Positions 6,851 through 13,920 of a stretch of DNA of 18,367 bases are shown in pieces. Location of the stretch: assembly GCF_042434745.1 (NCBI RefSeq), contig NZ_JBHLSS010000082.1, one strand, 5' to 3'. This DNA comes from Azotobacter paspali. Its GTDB lineage: Bacteria; Pseudomonadota; Gammaproteobacteria; Pseudomonadales; Pseudomonadaceae. The notes below the pieces were generated by a model. That model was not told the DNA's origin, made no database searches, and saw nothing but the letters and a program-made list of their open reading frames with translations. The translations under genes and the position numbers were made by a program. Numbering within the stretch: the stretch's first letter is position 1; each line of letters begins with the position of its first letter.

Positions 6851-7378
6851 TTATCTTGTAATCGTGGAATGGCGGCGCGTTGCGTTGTTGAAATCAACCT
6901 TGGAATACTCCATTTCCCTGACCCGGATGCGGCAATGTCGCATGGCATTGACGATGTGCTTTTCCACCATATCCTTGGAAATGCCCATGCGGGCCGCGAT
7001 CTCCGTGTGTCCCAGGCCGTCCAGCTTGCGCATCAGGAATGCTTTCCGGCAATTTTCGGACAATTCGTTCAGCGCGCGCTCCACCAGTGTGGCGCGTTGT
7101 CGAAGGTACAGGGAGTCCTGCGGGCCCAGGAACTGTTCCGCCGCATGCGGTTCGATATCCTCGAGCGATTCGCCGCGCCGTACGGTTTCACGCCGGTGGG
7201 TATCGATGGCAATATTGATCGCTGTGCGATATAGGTAGGCTTGTGGAAACTTCACAAGGCTTCCATGGCCGCCTTCGAGGATCCGCACATAGGCATCATG
7301 GACGACGTCCGCCGCCAGATGGCGATCCCTTAATCGGGTCGTCAAGTAATGGACCAACTGCTGGTAATATTTTTCCAT
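6851..7378 (-). CDS. fpvI: ECF sigma factor, FpvI/FecI type
   Basis: The protein has 175 residues. Region 2 spans about 1-65 (KYYQQLVHYLTTRLRDRHLA with DVVHDAYVRIL, then FPQAYLYRTAINIAIDTHRR). Region 4 spans about 92-155 with the helix-turn-helix GLGHTEIAARMGISKDMVEK. This is the iron-starvation sigma group that drives TonB-dependent siderophore receptor genes. I chose ATG 7378 (G-rich stretch just upstream) over longer frames, which would run through the AT-rich Fur-like site at 7490-7508. The gene diverges from a FecR-type anti-sigma gene. As I recall, this arrangement matches fpvI-fpvR of P. aeruginosa, where FpvI directs the pyoverdine receptor gene fpvA and FpvR holds both FpvI and PvdS. 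The pvd neighbourhood supports the name; the receptor gene itself is not in the window. The C-terminal tail (about 155-175) is basic and hydrophilic. Confidence 0.85.
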   Translation of the reverse strand: MEKYYQQLVHYLTTRLRDRHLAADVVHDAYVRILEGGHGSLVKFPQAYLYRTAINIAIDTHRRETVRRGESLEDIEPHAAEQFLGPQDSLYLRQRATLVERALNELSENCRKAFLMRKLDGLGHTEIAARMGISKDMVEKHIVNAMRHCRIRVREMEYSKVDFNNATRRHSTITR

Positions 7379-7489
7379 GATCCCCCCGAGCTTGAAGCAT
7401 GCGACCGTTTTGCCGGTGAACACGTCGGTCGGGAGGCTATCGTCTACCGCCTTGAGCCGACACATGTCGCATTTTATACTGGCGAATGG

Positions 7490-7508
7490 ACAAATTATAA
7501 TTATTCTC
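7490..7508 (-). promoter_or_regulatory. Candidate Fur box in the fpvI-fpvR divergent promoter region
   Basis: The minus strand reads GAGAATAATTATAATTTGT, matching the Fur consensus at about 12 of 19 positions in a sharply AT-rich patch inside GC-rich sequence. It lies 111 bases upstream of fpvI and 72 bases upstream of fpvR, so it could control both. Fur control of fpvI is established in P. aeruginosa. The match is moderate. Confidence 0.55.
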
Positions 7509-7580
7509 ATTTTTAATGGAAGCTTCTTCGGGCGTCTTGCTCCTTTCCAATCCAACGTTGAGTCGAACCGGTAGCGCCTG

Positions 7581-8558
7581 ATGACCGACCATGCTTCCTC
7601 CCCTCTTGCAAGCGATAACCTCCTCGATGAGGCGGCCTACTGGTGCATGCGAATGCATGCGGAAGACTGCACGAATGAGGAGCGCATCGCATTCGAACGC
7701 TGGCTGAAAACCAGCCCGGCCCACATGCGCGAGTACCAGGCAATGCTCGACATATGGCTGGTCAGCGAGCACCTGCCTGTCCAGGCGATAGCTGGAGATT
7801 CGGTTCGGACCTCGCCTCGGCGGCGCTCGCGCAGGCCTGCCTTGGCGGCTGCGGCCTTGTTGCTTCTTTCGCTGGGTAGTCTGCTGGGCTGGCAGCAAGG
7901 ATGGCTTCCCGACCACATCCAGCGCTTCCATGCCGAGGACGGTACTCGCGAAGTGATCCTGGCGGATGGATCGCGCGTGCACCTGAATCTGGACACCACG
8001 CTATGGTTCGTCAATTTCCGTGATCGCCGCAGTGTGAAACTCAGTGAGGGCGAAGCCTTCTTCGAGGTTCAGCACGATGCCCGCCATCCATTCGTGGTGT
8101 ATGCCGGCAAGGGCAGCGTTACCGTCACCGGCACCCGCTTCAACGTATGGAAATATGCGGACCAGGTGGTCGTCACCCTGACCGAAGGTTCGGTCAAGGT
8201 ACATGGCGATACGGAACAGCCCGACCAGGTGACTTACCTATCTCCTGGCTTGCAGGCTCGTTACGGAAACGATGGCGAACTGCCGCAGATATCGACTGCC
8301 AAAGCCGAGGCCCTGGCTTGGCGTGAAGGCAAGCTGGTCCTCGACGACCTTACGCTCGCCGAGGCCCTCCCCTATATCAACCGTTACCTGGACAAGCCCA
8401 TCCTGCTTGCTGATCAGGCTACTGCTGACCTGCGCATCGGCGGCATCTATGACACCCGCAACATCGGACAACTGGTTCAGGTCCTGCCCAAGGTTCTACC
8501 GATCTACCTGAGCCGGAACAGCGACGATGCCACGGTCATCGGTAGTCGGCCGCGTTAG
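7581..8558 (+). CDS. fpvR: FecR-type anti-sigma factor, FpvR-like
   Basis: The protein has 325 residues, close to P. aeruginosa FpvR. The N-terminal cytoplasmic anti-sigma domain (about 10-70, DUF4880 type) has NLLDEAAYWCMRMHAEDCTN and EERIAFERWLKTSPAHMREY. A single membrane helix lies at about 86-107. A periplasmic FecR domain (about 113-210) includes DGSRVHLNLDTTLWFV, LSEGEAFFEV and VTGTRFNVW. A C-terminal domain of the STN-like fold (about 240-325) would contact the signalling domain of the receptor. It is expected to bind FpvI, and in the fpv system also PvdS, releasing them when ferri-pyoverdine is transported. It diverges from the sigma gene, with 202 bases between the two starts. The ribosome site is weak. 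A hairpin at 8600-8621 follows the stop. Confidence 0.88.
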   Translation: MTDHASSPLASDNLLDEAAYWCMRMHAEDCTNEERIAFERWLKTSPAHMREYQAMLDIWLVSEHLPVQAIAGDSVRTSPRRRSRRPALAAAALLLLSLGSLLGWQQGWLPDHIQRFHAEDGTREVILADGSRVHLNLDTTLWFVNFRDRRSVKLSEGEAFFEVQHDARHPFVVYAGKGSVTVTGTRFNVWKYADQVVVTLTEGSVKVHGDTEQPDQVTYLSPGLQARYGNDGELPQISTAKAEALAWREGKLVLDDLTLAEALPYINRYLDKPILLADQATADLRIGGIYDTRNIGQLVQVLPKVLPIYLSRNSDDATVIGSRPR

Positions 8559-8599
8559 CCTCTAATAAGCCGTTCCGCATGGGCTTTATCAACCGGCCA

Positions 8600-8621
8600 T
8601 CGGGGCGTGTAAGCGCCCCGA
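8600..8621. terminator. Hairpin between convergent fpvR and the JmjC gene
   Basis: TCGGGGCG (8600-8607) and CGCCCCGA (8614-8621) form a perfect 8-bp GC-rich stem with a six-base loop, placed in the 69-base gap between two convergent genes. No T tract follows on either strand. The position suits a bidirectional transcription end; the structure is clear, the function inferred. Confidence 0.55.
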
Positions 8622-8627
8622 CGCGAC

Positions 8628-9755
8628 TTACCAACCCCGTCCGAAATTGACCCAGAAATTGACAGACAGTGAAGTGGAGACGGATTCCACCTGGTGGAAC
8701 CAGCCATCCGGCAGGAAGAACAGATCGCCCGCCTCCAGCACGATGTGCAAAAAATCTACTTCGCGTGCGCGGGGAAAGCGTTCGTAGTCGGGGGCTTTCG
8801 GATTCACCTCGCAGCCTTCCAGCCCGCCTTGCGGCGAGGTCGACCAGGTGCCCAGCGCCTCGCAATGATGTGGCGCCGCCAGGATGAAGGACTTGCGCCC
8901 CCAGACCTGAGCGTACAAGTTGTCCGAGTCGTCCCTATGCAGAGGAGTGAGCGTTCCCTTGGGGCCGATCCAGATGCGCGGCTTTATGAACAGGGATCGG
9001 TCGAAATAATCCGGAAAGCGGATCAGTTCCAACAACTGTTCGGGTACTACATTGTTGCCCATATAAGGTGATGGGACGCCCTCCTCCAACTCCTGATCCA
9101 GCCCGGCGATGAACTCGGCCATCGAGGTGGAGCGGAAATCGCGCTCAGTGGAAAAGGTCTTCTGTGCATAGTCACCATGCCGAGTGATTCCCTGCAGCTT
9201 GGCGAAATGCACCAACGACTCCTCGCGACTCATGTTAAACAACGGCCAATCCTGCAGGGCATCGCTGATGATTACCGGCAAACCTTGCGGAACGTAATGC
9301 TGGCGAAATTCCTCCACCGACAGGCTACTACGCGGCCGCCGCTCCACAGCCTTCAGTGGCGGCTGGCCTGCCGATACCCTGTCGCTGGCGCGCTCCGGTG
9401 CGGGATAACGCTGGTTCATACCGCGTACCTGCTCGGGCGGTGTGACACCTCGGCGAGCCGAGCCGATGATCTGCGGCAACAGGGTAGCTAGCCCTATCTG
9501 CCCACCGATCCTGAGCCGGCCGTTGGCGAACAGTTCCTCGACATCCTGAGTACCCTGGATAATGCCGGTGAAATCCTGCTCGTCAAGTTCGATGGTCACG
9601 TCGGCGGTCGGATGGTGTCCGGAGCGAATGGTCACCTGTTCGCCTACCTCCGCCCAGACTGCCTTTTCCGGAGAGAAGACGAACTGGAAGACCCCATTGA
9701 CTCCCACCGCCTGCGCGCCGGTGAACAAACTAGACAATACAGCGGATAAATCCAT
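8628..9755 (-). CDS. SCP2-JmjC (cupin_8) fusion, putative Fe(II)/2-oxoglutarate hydroxylase in the pyoverdine cluster
   Basis: The protein has 375 residues in two domains. Residues about 10-100 resemble an SCP2/sterol-carrier fold (VNGVFQFVFSP, ADVTIELDEQDF and NGRLRIGGQIGLATLLP). Residues about 145-375 form a JmjC/cupin_8 domain, with PLHRDDSDNLYAQVWGRKSF giving the metal triad residues His273 and Asp275, and GDLFFLPDGWFHQVES giving His354. The triad looks complete, so an active Fe(II)/2-oxoglutarate oxygenase is likely. There is no signal peptide, so it acts in the cytoplasm. The ATG at 9755 has GGGGAG seven bases upstream. An exact PvdS box sits 47 bases upstream, just after the pvdP stop, giving it independent iron-starvation control. 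Known beta-hydroxylases of siderophore synthesis are TauD/SyrP-like, not JmjC, so the substrate is open: a pyoverdine residue, a carrier-bound amino acid or a protein side chain. Confidence 0.88.
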   Translation of the reverse strand: MDLSAVLSSLFTGAQAVGVNGVFQFVFSPEKAVWAEVGEQVTIRSGHHPTADVTIELDEQDFTGIIQGTQDVEELFANGRLRIGGQIGLATLLPQIIGSARRGVTPPEQVRGMNQRYPAPERASDRVSAGQPPLKAVERRPRSSLSVEEFRQHYVPQGLPVIISDALQDWPLFNMSREESLVHFAKLQGITRHGDYAQKTFSTERDFRSTSMAEFIAGLDQELEEGVPSPYMGNNVVPEQLLELIRFPDYFDRSLFIKPRIWIGPKGTLTPLHRDDSDNLYAQVWGRKSFILAAPHHCEALGTWSTSPQGGLEGCEVNPKAPDYERFPRAREVDFLHIVLEAGDLFFLPDGWFHQVESVSTSLSVNFWVNFGRGW

Positions 9756-9802
9756 GATCGGGCTCCCCTAAGTCTGGGTCGTGGACAGTGATTCATGAAC
9801 GA

Positions 9803-9826
9803 ACGGCACGGGGCCGGAATTATTTA
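9803..9826 (-). promoter_or_regulatory. PvdS-type iron-starvation (IS) box, JmjC gene
   Basis: On the minus strand TAAAT (9826-9822), 16 bases, then CGT (9805-9803) match the PvdS promoter exactly. It starts three bases past the pvdP stop codon and ends 47 bases before the JmjC start. Its presence separates the JmjC gene from simple read-through of pvdP. Confidence 0.85.
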
Positions 9827-9828
9827 CG

Positions 9829-11433
9829 TCAATCATGCTGATCGCCTCGGGTCAGGTGTCGCCCATACCAGGGCCGACGTGGCACTCGGTCCTCAAGGCG
9901 TTCGGCCTCCTCTTCGTCGGCGAACACGATGCGCAAGGCAAGCTTCATGGTTTCCATGTCCAGCTCGCCGCCATCGCCCCGGTTGCTGCGTCCCCAGGCA
10001 CCACAGCCGGCCCGCGCTGGTCCCAGCCAGGGCTCGGCGACGCGCACCCAGGGCCCCGGCGCAAACCAGGGCACGCCATCGATCGTCTTGCGAACCACCT
10101 GGCCGGGATGTGTCTGTTCGTGGGCCAGGAACCAGTCCTCGATGCGATCGTCGATCCAGCCATGAAAGGACCAGAAAACCGGATCGACATGGGAAGAGAA
10201 CGGATCGCCCAGGTAATCGTTGCCAGGACGGTACCAATGCTCGGCGAAATCCGCCGAACCACGTCCAAAGGGCATCGGTAACCCGCTGTTGGGATCGCGT
10301 GGTATCGATGCCCAGCGCATGTGCAGCCAGTCGTGGATGCCCAGTTCGATGCGCGATCCCAGCTCGCCCAGACACAGGGTGCTGAGGTACTCCGGATCCC
10401 GGTACTGTGCCTCCCAGGCCTGGAAGGCACCGTAGTAGCCTTCGCTGCTCTTGATGTAGTACAGCCACCGGTTGAAGCTCTCGTCTCCCTCGACTTCCCA
10501 CGCCGGCGGCACGGAAAAACCATCGAGGTTGGCCATGTAATCCACGAAGGCCTGGATCCCGTGGCCAATGTAGGGCCTGGGGGGCGGCAGGCTTATCCAG
10601 GAGCGTAGATCCTGCATGGCACGCGCACGTATCAGCATGTCCCGGTGCATGAACAGGAAATCCTCTCCCGAACCGTTACGGTGCCGATGCTTGCCCCGTG
10701 CATCGCGCTCCTTGCCGAGCGGGCCGGCTTGCCAGCCGAGCGCCCGCAACCCCTGGCGTTGCGTCGATTCGAGTTGATGCCAGCGATCGCGGCAGGCGTG
10801 CCACACCTGATGGAACAGGCGATGCCCGGGCGATACCAGCCAGGCTTTCAGCTCCGGGGCATAGGACAGCCGTTCGCGGGATGCCGTGAATGGTCGTCGA
10901 ACGGCGACGAACGAGGCTTCCTGCGTCGAAAGCCCAGCCTGGACACCCGACCTGTGTAGGCGGCCGCTCAGCGTCGCCTTGCCGCCGCCGGTGCTCCATG
11001 CGCCCCAGATCTCGTCGAAGATCGCCCTGCACTCCAGCGAGCGCCCTTGGTTGTCCAGCATCCGCAAATTCAGGAACGGCGCCTTGTCGCCGCTGAGGCG
11101 TCCAAAGACCTGCAGGATGTCTCCGGCATAGGGCGGCGCCCCCAGGTAACCGCGCAACGCCCGCCCACCAGGACCGATATCCAGAAGCAGTTGCAACTCC
11201 CCAACCGGGATCTCGGGAAAGTCCTGGCGCCCGGCGATGAAACGCATGTCCCATACACCCACCAGCCGATTGGCCAGCAAAGCGTCCGGCAACACGGGTA
11301 CGGGTGTATCCGGCTCGTCGGACGACAGCTCTGCAGCTTCCGACTCTTTCCATTTGCGATGGGTGTACACCCCTGCGGACAGGGTCGCTGCCGCTGCCAA
11401 CCCCGCCACGAATCCCCTTCGAGAAAACTTCAT
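9829..11433 (-). CDS. pvdP: PvdP, Tat-exported tyrosinase of pyoverdine chromophore maturation
   Basis: The protein has 534 residues (about 544 in PAO1 by recollection). A twin-arginine signal (SRRGFVAGLAAAATLSAG, residues 4-21) sends it folded to the periplasm, as known for PvdP. An N-terminal beta domain (about 55-180) precedes a tyrosinase domain. Candidate CuA histidines are His204, His208 and His212 (GHRLFHQVWHACRDRW), with His263 nearby. CuB shows His367 and His371 (GIHDWLHMRW) and His424 (WSFHGWIDDRIEDW). It oxidises the tyrosine-derived part of ferribactin to dihydropyoverdine. Near the C-terminus RPWYGR places Tyr523 where the PAO1 enzyme has a tyrosine lid over the active site; this equivalence is inferred. 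An exact PvdS box lies 32 bases upstream of the start. It is transcribed away from pvdM, whose own box is 60 bases further. Confidence 0.95.
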   Translation of the reverse strand: MKFSRRGFVAGLAAAATLSAGVYTHRKWKESEAAELSSDEPDTPVPVLPDALLANRLVGVWDMRFIAGRQDFPEIPVGELQLLLDIGPGGRALRGYLGAPPYAGDILQVFGRLSGDKAPFLNLRMLDNQGRSLECRAIFDEIWGAWSTGGGKATLSGRLHRSGVQAGLSTQEASFVAVRRPFTASRERLSYAPELKAWLVSPGHRLFHQVWHACRDRWHQLESTQRQGLRALGWQAGPLGKERDARGKHRHRNGSGEDFLFMHRDMLIRARAMQDLRSWISLPPPRPYIGHGIQAFVDYMANLDGFSVPPAWEVEGDESFNRWLYYIKSSEGYYGAFQAWEAQYRDPEYLSTLCLGELGSRIELGIHDWLHMRWASIPRDPNSGLPMPFGRGSADFAEHWYRPGNDYLGDPFSSHVDPVFWSFHGWIDDRIEDWFLAHEQTHPGQVVRKTIDGVPWFAPGPWVRVAEPWLGPARAGCGAWGRSNRGDGGELDMETMKLALRIVFADEEEAERLEDRVPRRPWYGRHLTRGDQHD

Positions 11434-11465
11434 TCTTCGCTCGCTATCCAGCTATTCCTGCGAGA

Positions 11466-11489
11466 ACGAATGCCAGGGGCCCGAATTTA
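11466..11489 (-). promoter_or_regulatory. PvdS-type iron-starvation (IS) box, pvdP
   Basis: The minus strand reads TAAAT (11489-11485), 16 bases, then CGT (11468-11466), an exact match to the PvdS consensus, 32 bases before the pvdP start. It is back to back with the pvdM box at 11550-11573. Confidence 0.88.
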
Positions 11490-11549
11490 TGCATGCCCCA
11501 TTCTGCGCAGACCTCTAACCAGACCTGCTCGGAGCTGCCCCCTCAACGC

Positions 11550-11573
11550 TAAATCCTCCCCTCGCCTGCTCGT
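11550..11573 (+). promoter_or_regulatory. PvdS-type iron-starvation (IS) box, pvdM operon
   Basis: TAAAT at 11550-11554, 16 bases, then CGT at 11571-11573 match the consensus exactly, preceded by GC as in the pvdQ box. It lies 59 bases before the pvdM start and should drive the whole pvdM-pvdO-pvdO-acetyltransferase operon. Confidence 0.88.
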
Positions 11574-11632
11574 CTTCCCAACGAAATCGGCCGGGCATCC
11601 GGCCGGCCAATACCATCAATTCTGGGAGCCCC

Positions 11633-13033
11633 ATGAGCACTCGTCGTACCGTCCGGAAATGGCTACTCCTGAGCATCCTGTCGCTGATCGCCGTGGCGGC
11701 GGTCGCCTTACTGGTCTGGTGGCTTTTCATTCGTCAGTCCTTGCCCTATTCGCGCGATGTCATGCGCAAGGCCAATGACTTGCAGGAAAGGATCCTGTCC
11801 TTCGACGCCCATATCGATCTTCCCCTGGAATACGGAAGCGAGGGTATGGAAGCCGACCGCGACGGTCGCACGCAGTTCGATCTGGTCAAGGCCGCTCGTG
11901 GCCGCCTGAGCGGAGCGGCGCTCACCCTCTGGGCCTGGCCGGAGTTCTGGATCGGCCCCAACGCTCCGCACCGGCCGACACCCGGTTTCGTCGAGGCGGC
12001 GCGACATGAACAAGAGGCCCGCTACCGGATCATCACCGGCATCGCCCGCGACTATCCCGAACGGGCCGGCATCGCTTATAGCCCTGCCGATTTCCGCCGT
12101 CTGGCCCACGAGGGCAAATTCGCCATCGTCATCAGCATGCTCAACGCCTATCCGCTGGGCGACGAGGTCTCGCGGCTGGACGACTGGGCCGCACGTGGCA
12201 TGCGCATCTTCGGCTTCAACTATGTGGCCAACAACGCCTGGTCGGACTCCTCCCGCCCCATGCCCTTCTATGGCGACTCGCCCGACGAGCATGGCGGCCT
12301 CTCCGAGTTGGGACGACAGGCCGTGAGACGCCTGAACGATCTGGGCGTGGTCATCGATGTCTCACAGATGTCCAGCCGCGCCCTCGAACAGGTCGCCGAT
12401 CTCAGCCGCGCCCCGATCATTGCTTCGCACTCAGGCATACGCGGCCTGGTGGACATACAGCGCAATCTAACCGACCGGGAGCTGCGTCTGATCCAGAAGA
12501 CCGGCGGTGTGGTTCATATCGCCGGCTTCTCTTCCTACCTGCGTCCCTTCTCCAAGGAAACCCTCGCCAAGGTCAACGCCATGCGCACAGGCTTCGGCCT
12601 GCCGGATGTCGAGAACCTCTCCCAGGCCAGCATGCCGGCCGATCCGGTGTTCTCGATCTGGCCTGAGAAGCGCTTCGGCGAGTACGCCAGCCAGCTCTAC
12701 GCCATTCTCGAAACCGATCCACGGGCGGGCCTGAAGGAATTCGGCGATGCCGTCGACTATGCCGTGAAGAAGATCGGCATCGACCACGTCGGCATCAGTT
12801 CCGACTTCAACGATGGCGGCGGTGTGATCGGTTGGGAGAACGTTGGCGACGCCCGTAACGTCACCGCCGAACTCATTCAGCGTGGCTACTCGGACGAGGA
12901 CATCGCCAAGCTGTGGGGCGGTAACTTCCTGCGAGTATGGGAGCAAGTGCAGAACGCCGGTAGGCAGAGCCACGGCGACATCACGACATCTCCATCTCAA
13001 GAAACGCCCACTCAAAGGAGTACAGCGCAATGA
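11633..13033 (+). CDS. pvdM: PvdM, periplasmic dipeptidase-family (M19) protein of pyoverdine maturation
   Basis: The protein has 466 residues. An N-terminal hydrophobic segment (about 9-33) is a signal anchor or signal peptide. The renal-dipeptidase (M19) fold is visible: FDAHIDLP (His60, Asp62), GGLSELGRQAVRRLNDLGVV, PIIASHSGIRG (His266), HVGISSDFNDGG and LWGGNFLRVWEQ. By eye, two metal ligands of true dipeptidases are replaced: the DVSH histidine is Gln245 (DVSQMS) and the metal-bridging glutamate falls on Leu170 (ISMLNAYPLG). PvdM is known to be needed for PvdP-dependent ferribactin oxidation, not for peptide cleavage, which fits such losses. The start has GGGAG four bases upstream. It is first in a four-gene operon; its TGA overlaps the next ATG. 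The C-terminal 25 or so residues are polar and look like an extension. Confidence 0.94.
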   Translation: MSTRRTVRKWLLLSILSLIAVAAVALLVWWLFIRQSLPYSRDVMRKANDLQERILSFDAHIDLPLEYGSEGMEADRDGRTQFDLVKAARGRLSGAALTLWAWPEFWIGPNAPHRPTPGFVEAARHEQEARYRIITGIARDYPERAGIAYSPADFRRLAHEGKFAIVISMLNAYPLGDEVSRLDDWAARGMRIFGFNYVANNAWSDSSRPMPFYGDSPDEHGGLSELGRQAVRRLNDLGVVIDVSQMSSRALEQVADLSRAPIIASHSGIRGLVDIQRNLTDRELRLIQKTGGVVHIAGFSSYLRPFSKETLAKVNAMRTGFGLPDVENLSQASMPADPVFSIWPEKRFGEYASQLYAILETDPRAGLKEFGDAVDYAVKKIGIDHVGISSDFNDGGGVIGWENVGDARNVTAELIQRGYSDEDIAKLWGGNFLRVWEQVQNAGRQSHGDITTSPSQETPTQRSTAQ

Positions 13034-13920
13034 GTCGTTCATCTCTGTCGATCACCTTCTCATCCGTTTTCCTGTACTTCGTGGGCGGGGCAAACGCAAG
13101 TGAAACGGAATACTTGGCAGGCACGGTTTTCAAAGACTGTGAGCGCTGCCCTGAAATGGTCGTTTTACCCGCTGGCGAGTTCATCATGGGCTCCTCCGGC
13201 GTGGAGGCTGGCCACCAACCGGATGAAAGCCCGCAGCACAAGGTGACATTCGAACACCCGTTCGCCATCAGCCGTTTTTACGTCACCGCGGCCGAATGGG
13301 ACGCCTATGCCCAGGAAACCAATGTGAAGCTGAAAGATGGCGACACTCGCCCCGGAAGAGAATGCCTCGCGGGCAAACCCCGCTATCCTCAAGGTCCGCG
13401 ACAACCCGCTGTGTGTGTCGATTACAACGACACGAAAGGCTATATTGACTGGCTGGCGCGCAAAACAGGCCAGCCCTATCGGATGATCAGCGAGGCCGAG
13501 CGCGAATATGCAGCCCGAGCGGGTAGCACCGGCCCATTCCCATATCCGGTCGACGAAACAACTTTCAACATCAGCCGTCACGCGAATACCATCGGTTCTG
13601 CAGACGGGTTCGAATTCACCTCTCCCGTCAACAGTTTCCCACCCAACGCCTTCGGGGTTTATGACACCCACGGCAATGTCTGGGAATGGGTCGCCGATTG
13701 CCTGAACCCGGATTATCAGGGGGCTCCGACAGACGGCAGCGCCTGGATGCAAGGAGATTGCTCCAGCCACATTATCCGGGGCAATGACTGGATTTCCATT
13801 CCTGTTTTTTCTCGCTCAGCCAATCGCAACTCACGTCATTTCAAAGATCGGGGCGACTGGATAGGTTTTCGAGTAGCCAAGCCTCTTTCCACTGCAAAAC
13901 AGGTGGAGAGAAAGGAATGA
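13030..13920 (+). CDS. PvdO-like FGE/SUMF1-family protein, copy 1
   Basis: The protein has 296 residues, with a signal peptide (about 1-23, ending GGANAS) and then a formylglycine-generating-enzyme (SUMF1) fold: CERCPEMVVLPAGEFIMGSS, QPDESPQHKVTFEHPFAISR, ISEAEREYAARAGSTGPFPY and PPNAFGVYDTHGNVWEWVAD. The C-terminal segment around SRSANRNSRHF lacks the cysteine pair of true FGE. PvdO is needed for the last oxidation of dihydropyoverdine to pyoverdine in the periplasm. This gene overlaps pvdM by ATGA and the next paralogue by ATGA. It sits where PAO1 has pvdN. It is clearly a paralogue of its downstream neighbour, with long identical blocks such as YPQGPRQPAVC and SEAEREYAARAGSTGPFP, but its N-terminal and C-terminal ends differ. 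I cannot tell which copy is the functional PvdO, so I leave the symbol blank. Confidence 0.9.
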   Translation: MSRSSLSITFSSVFLYFVGGANASETEYLAGTVFKDCERCPEMVVLPAGEFIMGSSGVEAGHQPDESPQHKVTFEHPFAISRFYVTAAEWDAYAQETNVKLKDGDTRPGRECLAGKPRYPQGPRQPAVCVDYNDTKGYIDWLARKTGQPYRMISEAEREYAARAGSTGPFPYPVDETTFNISRHANTIGSADGFEFTSPVNSFPPNAFGVYDTHGNVWEWVADCLNPDYQGAPTDGSAWMQGDCSSHIIRGNDWISIPVFSRSANRNSRHFKDRGDWIGFRVAKPLSTAKQVERKE

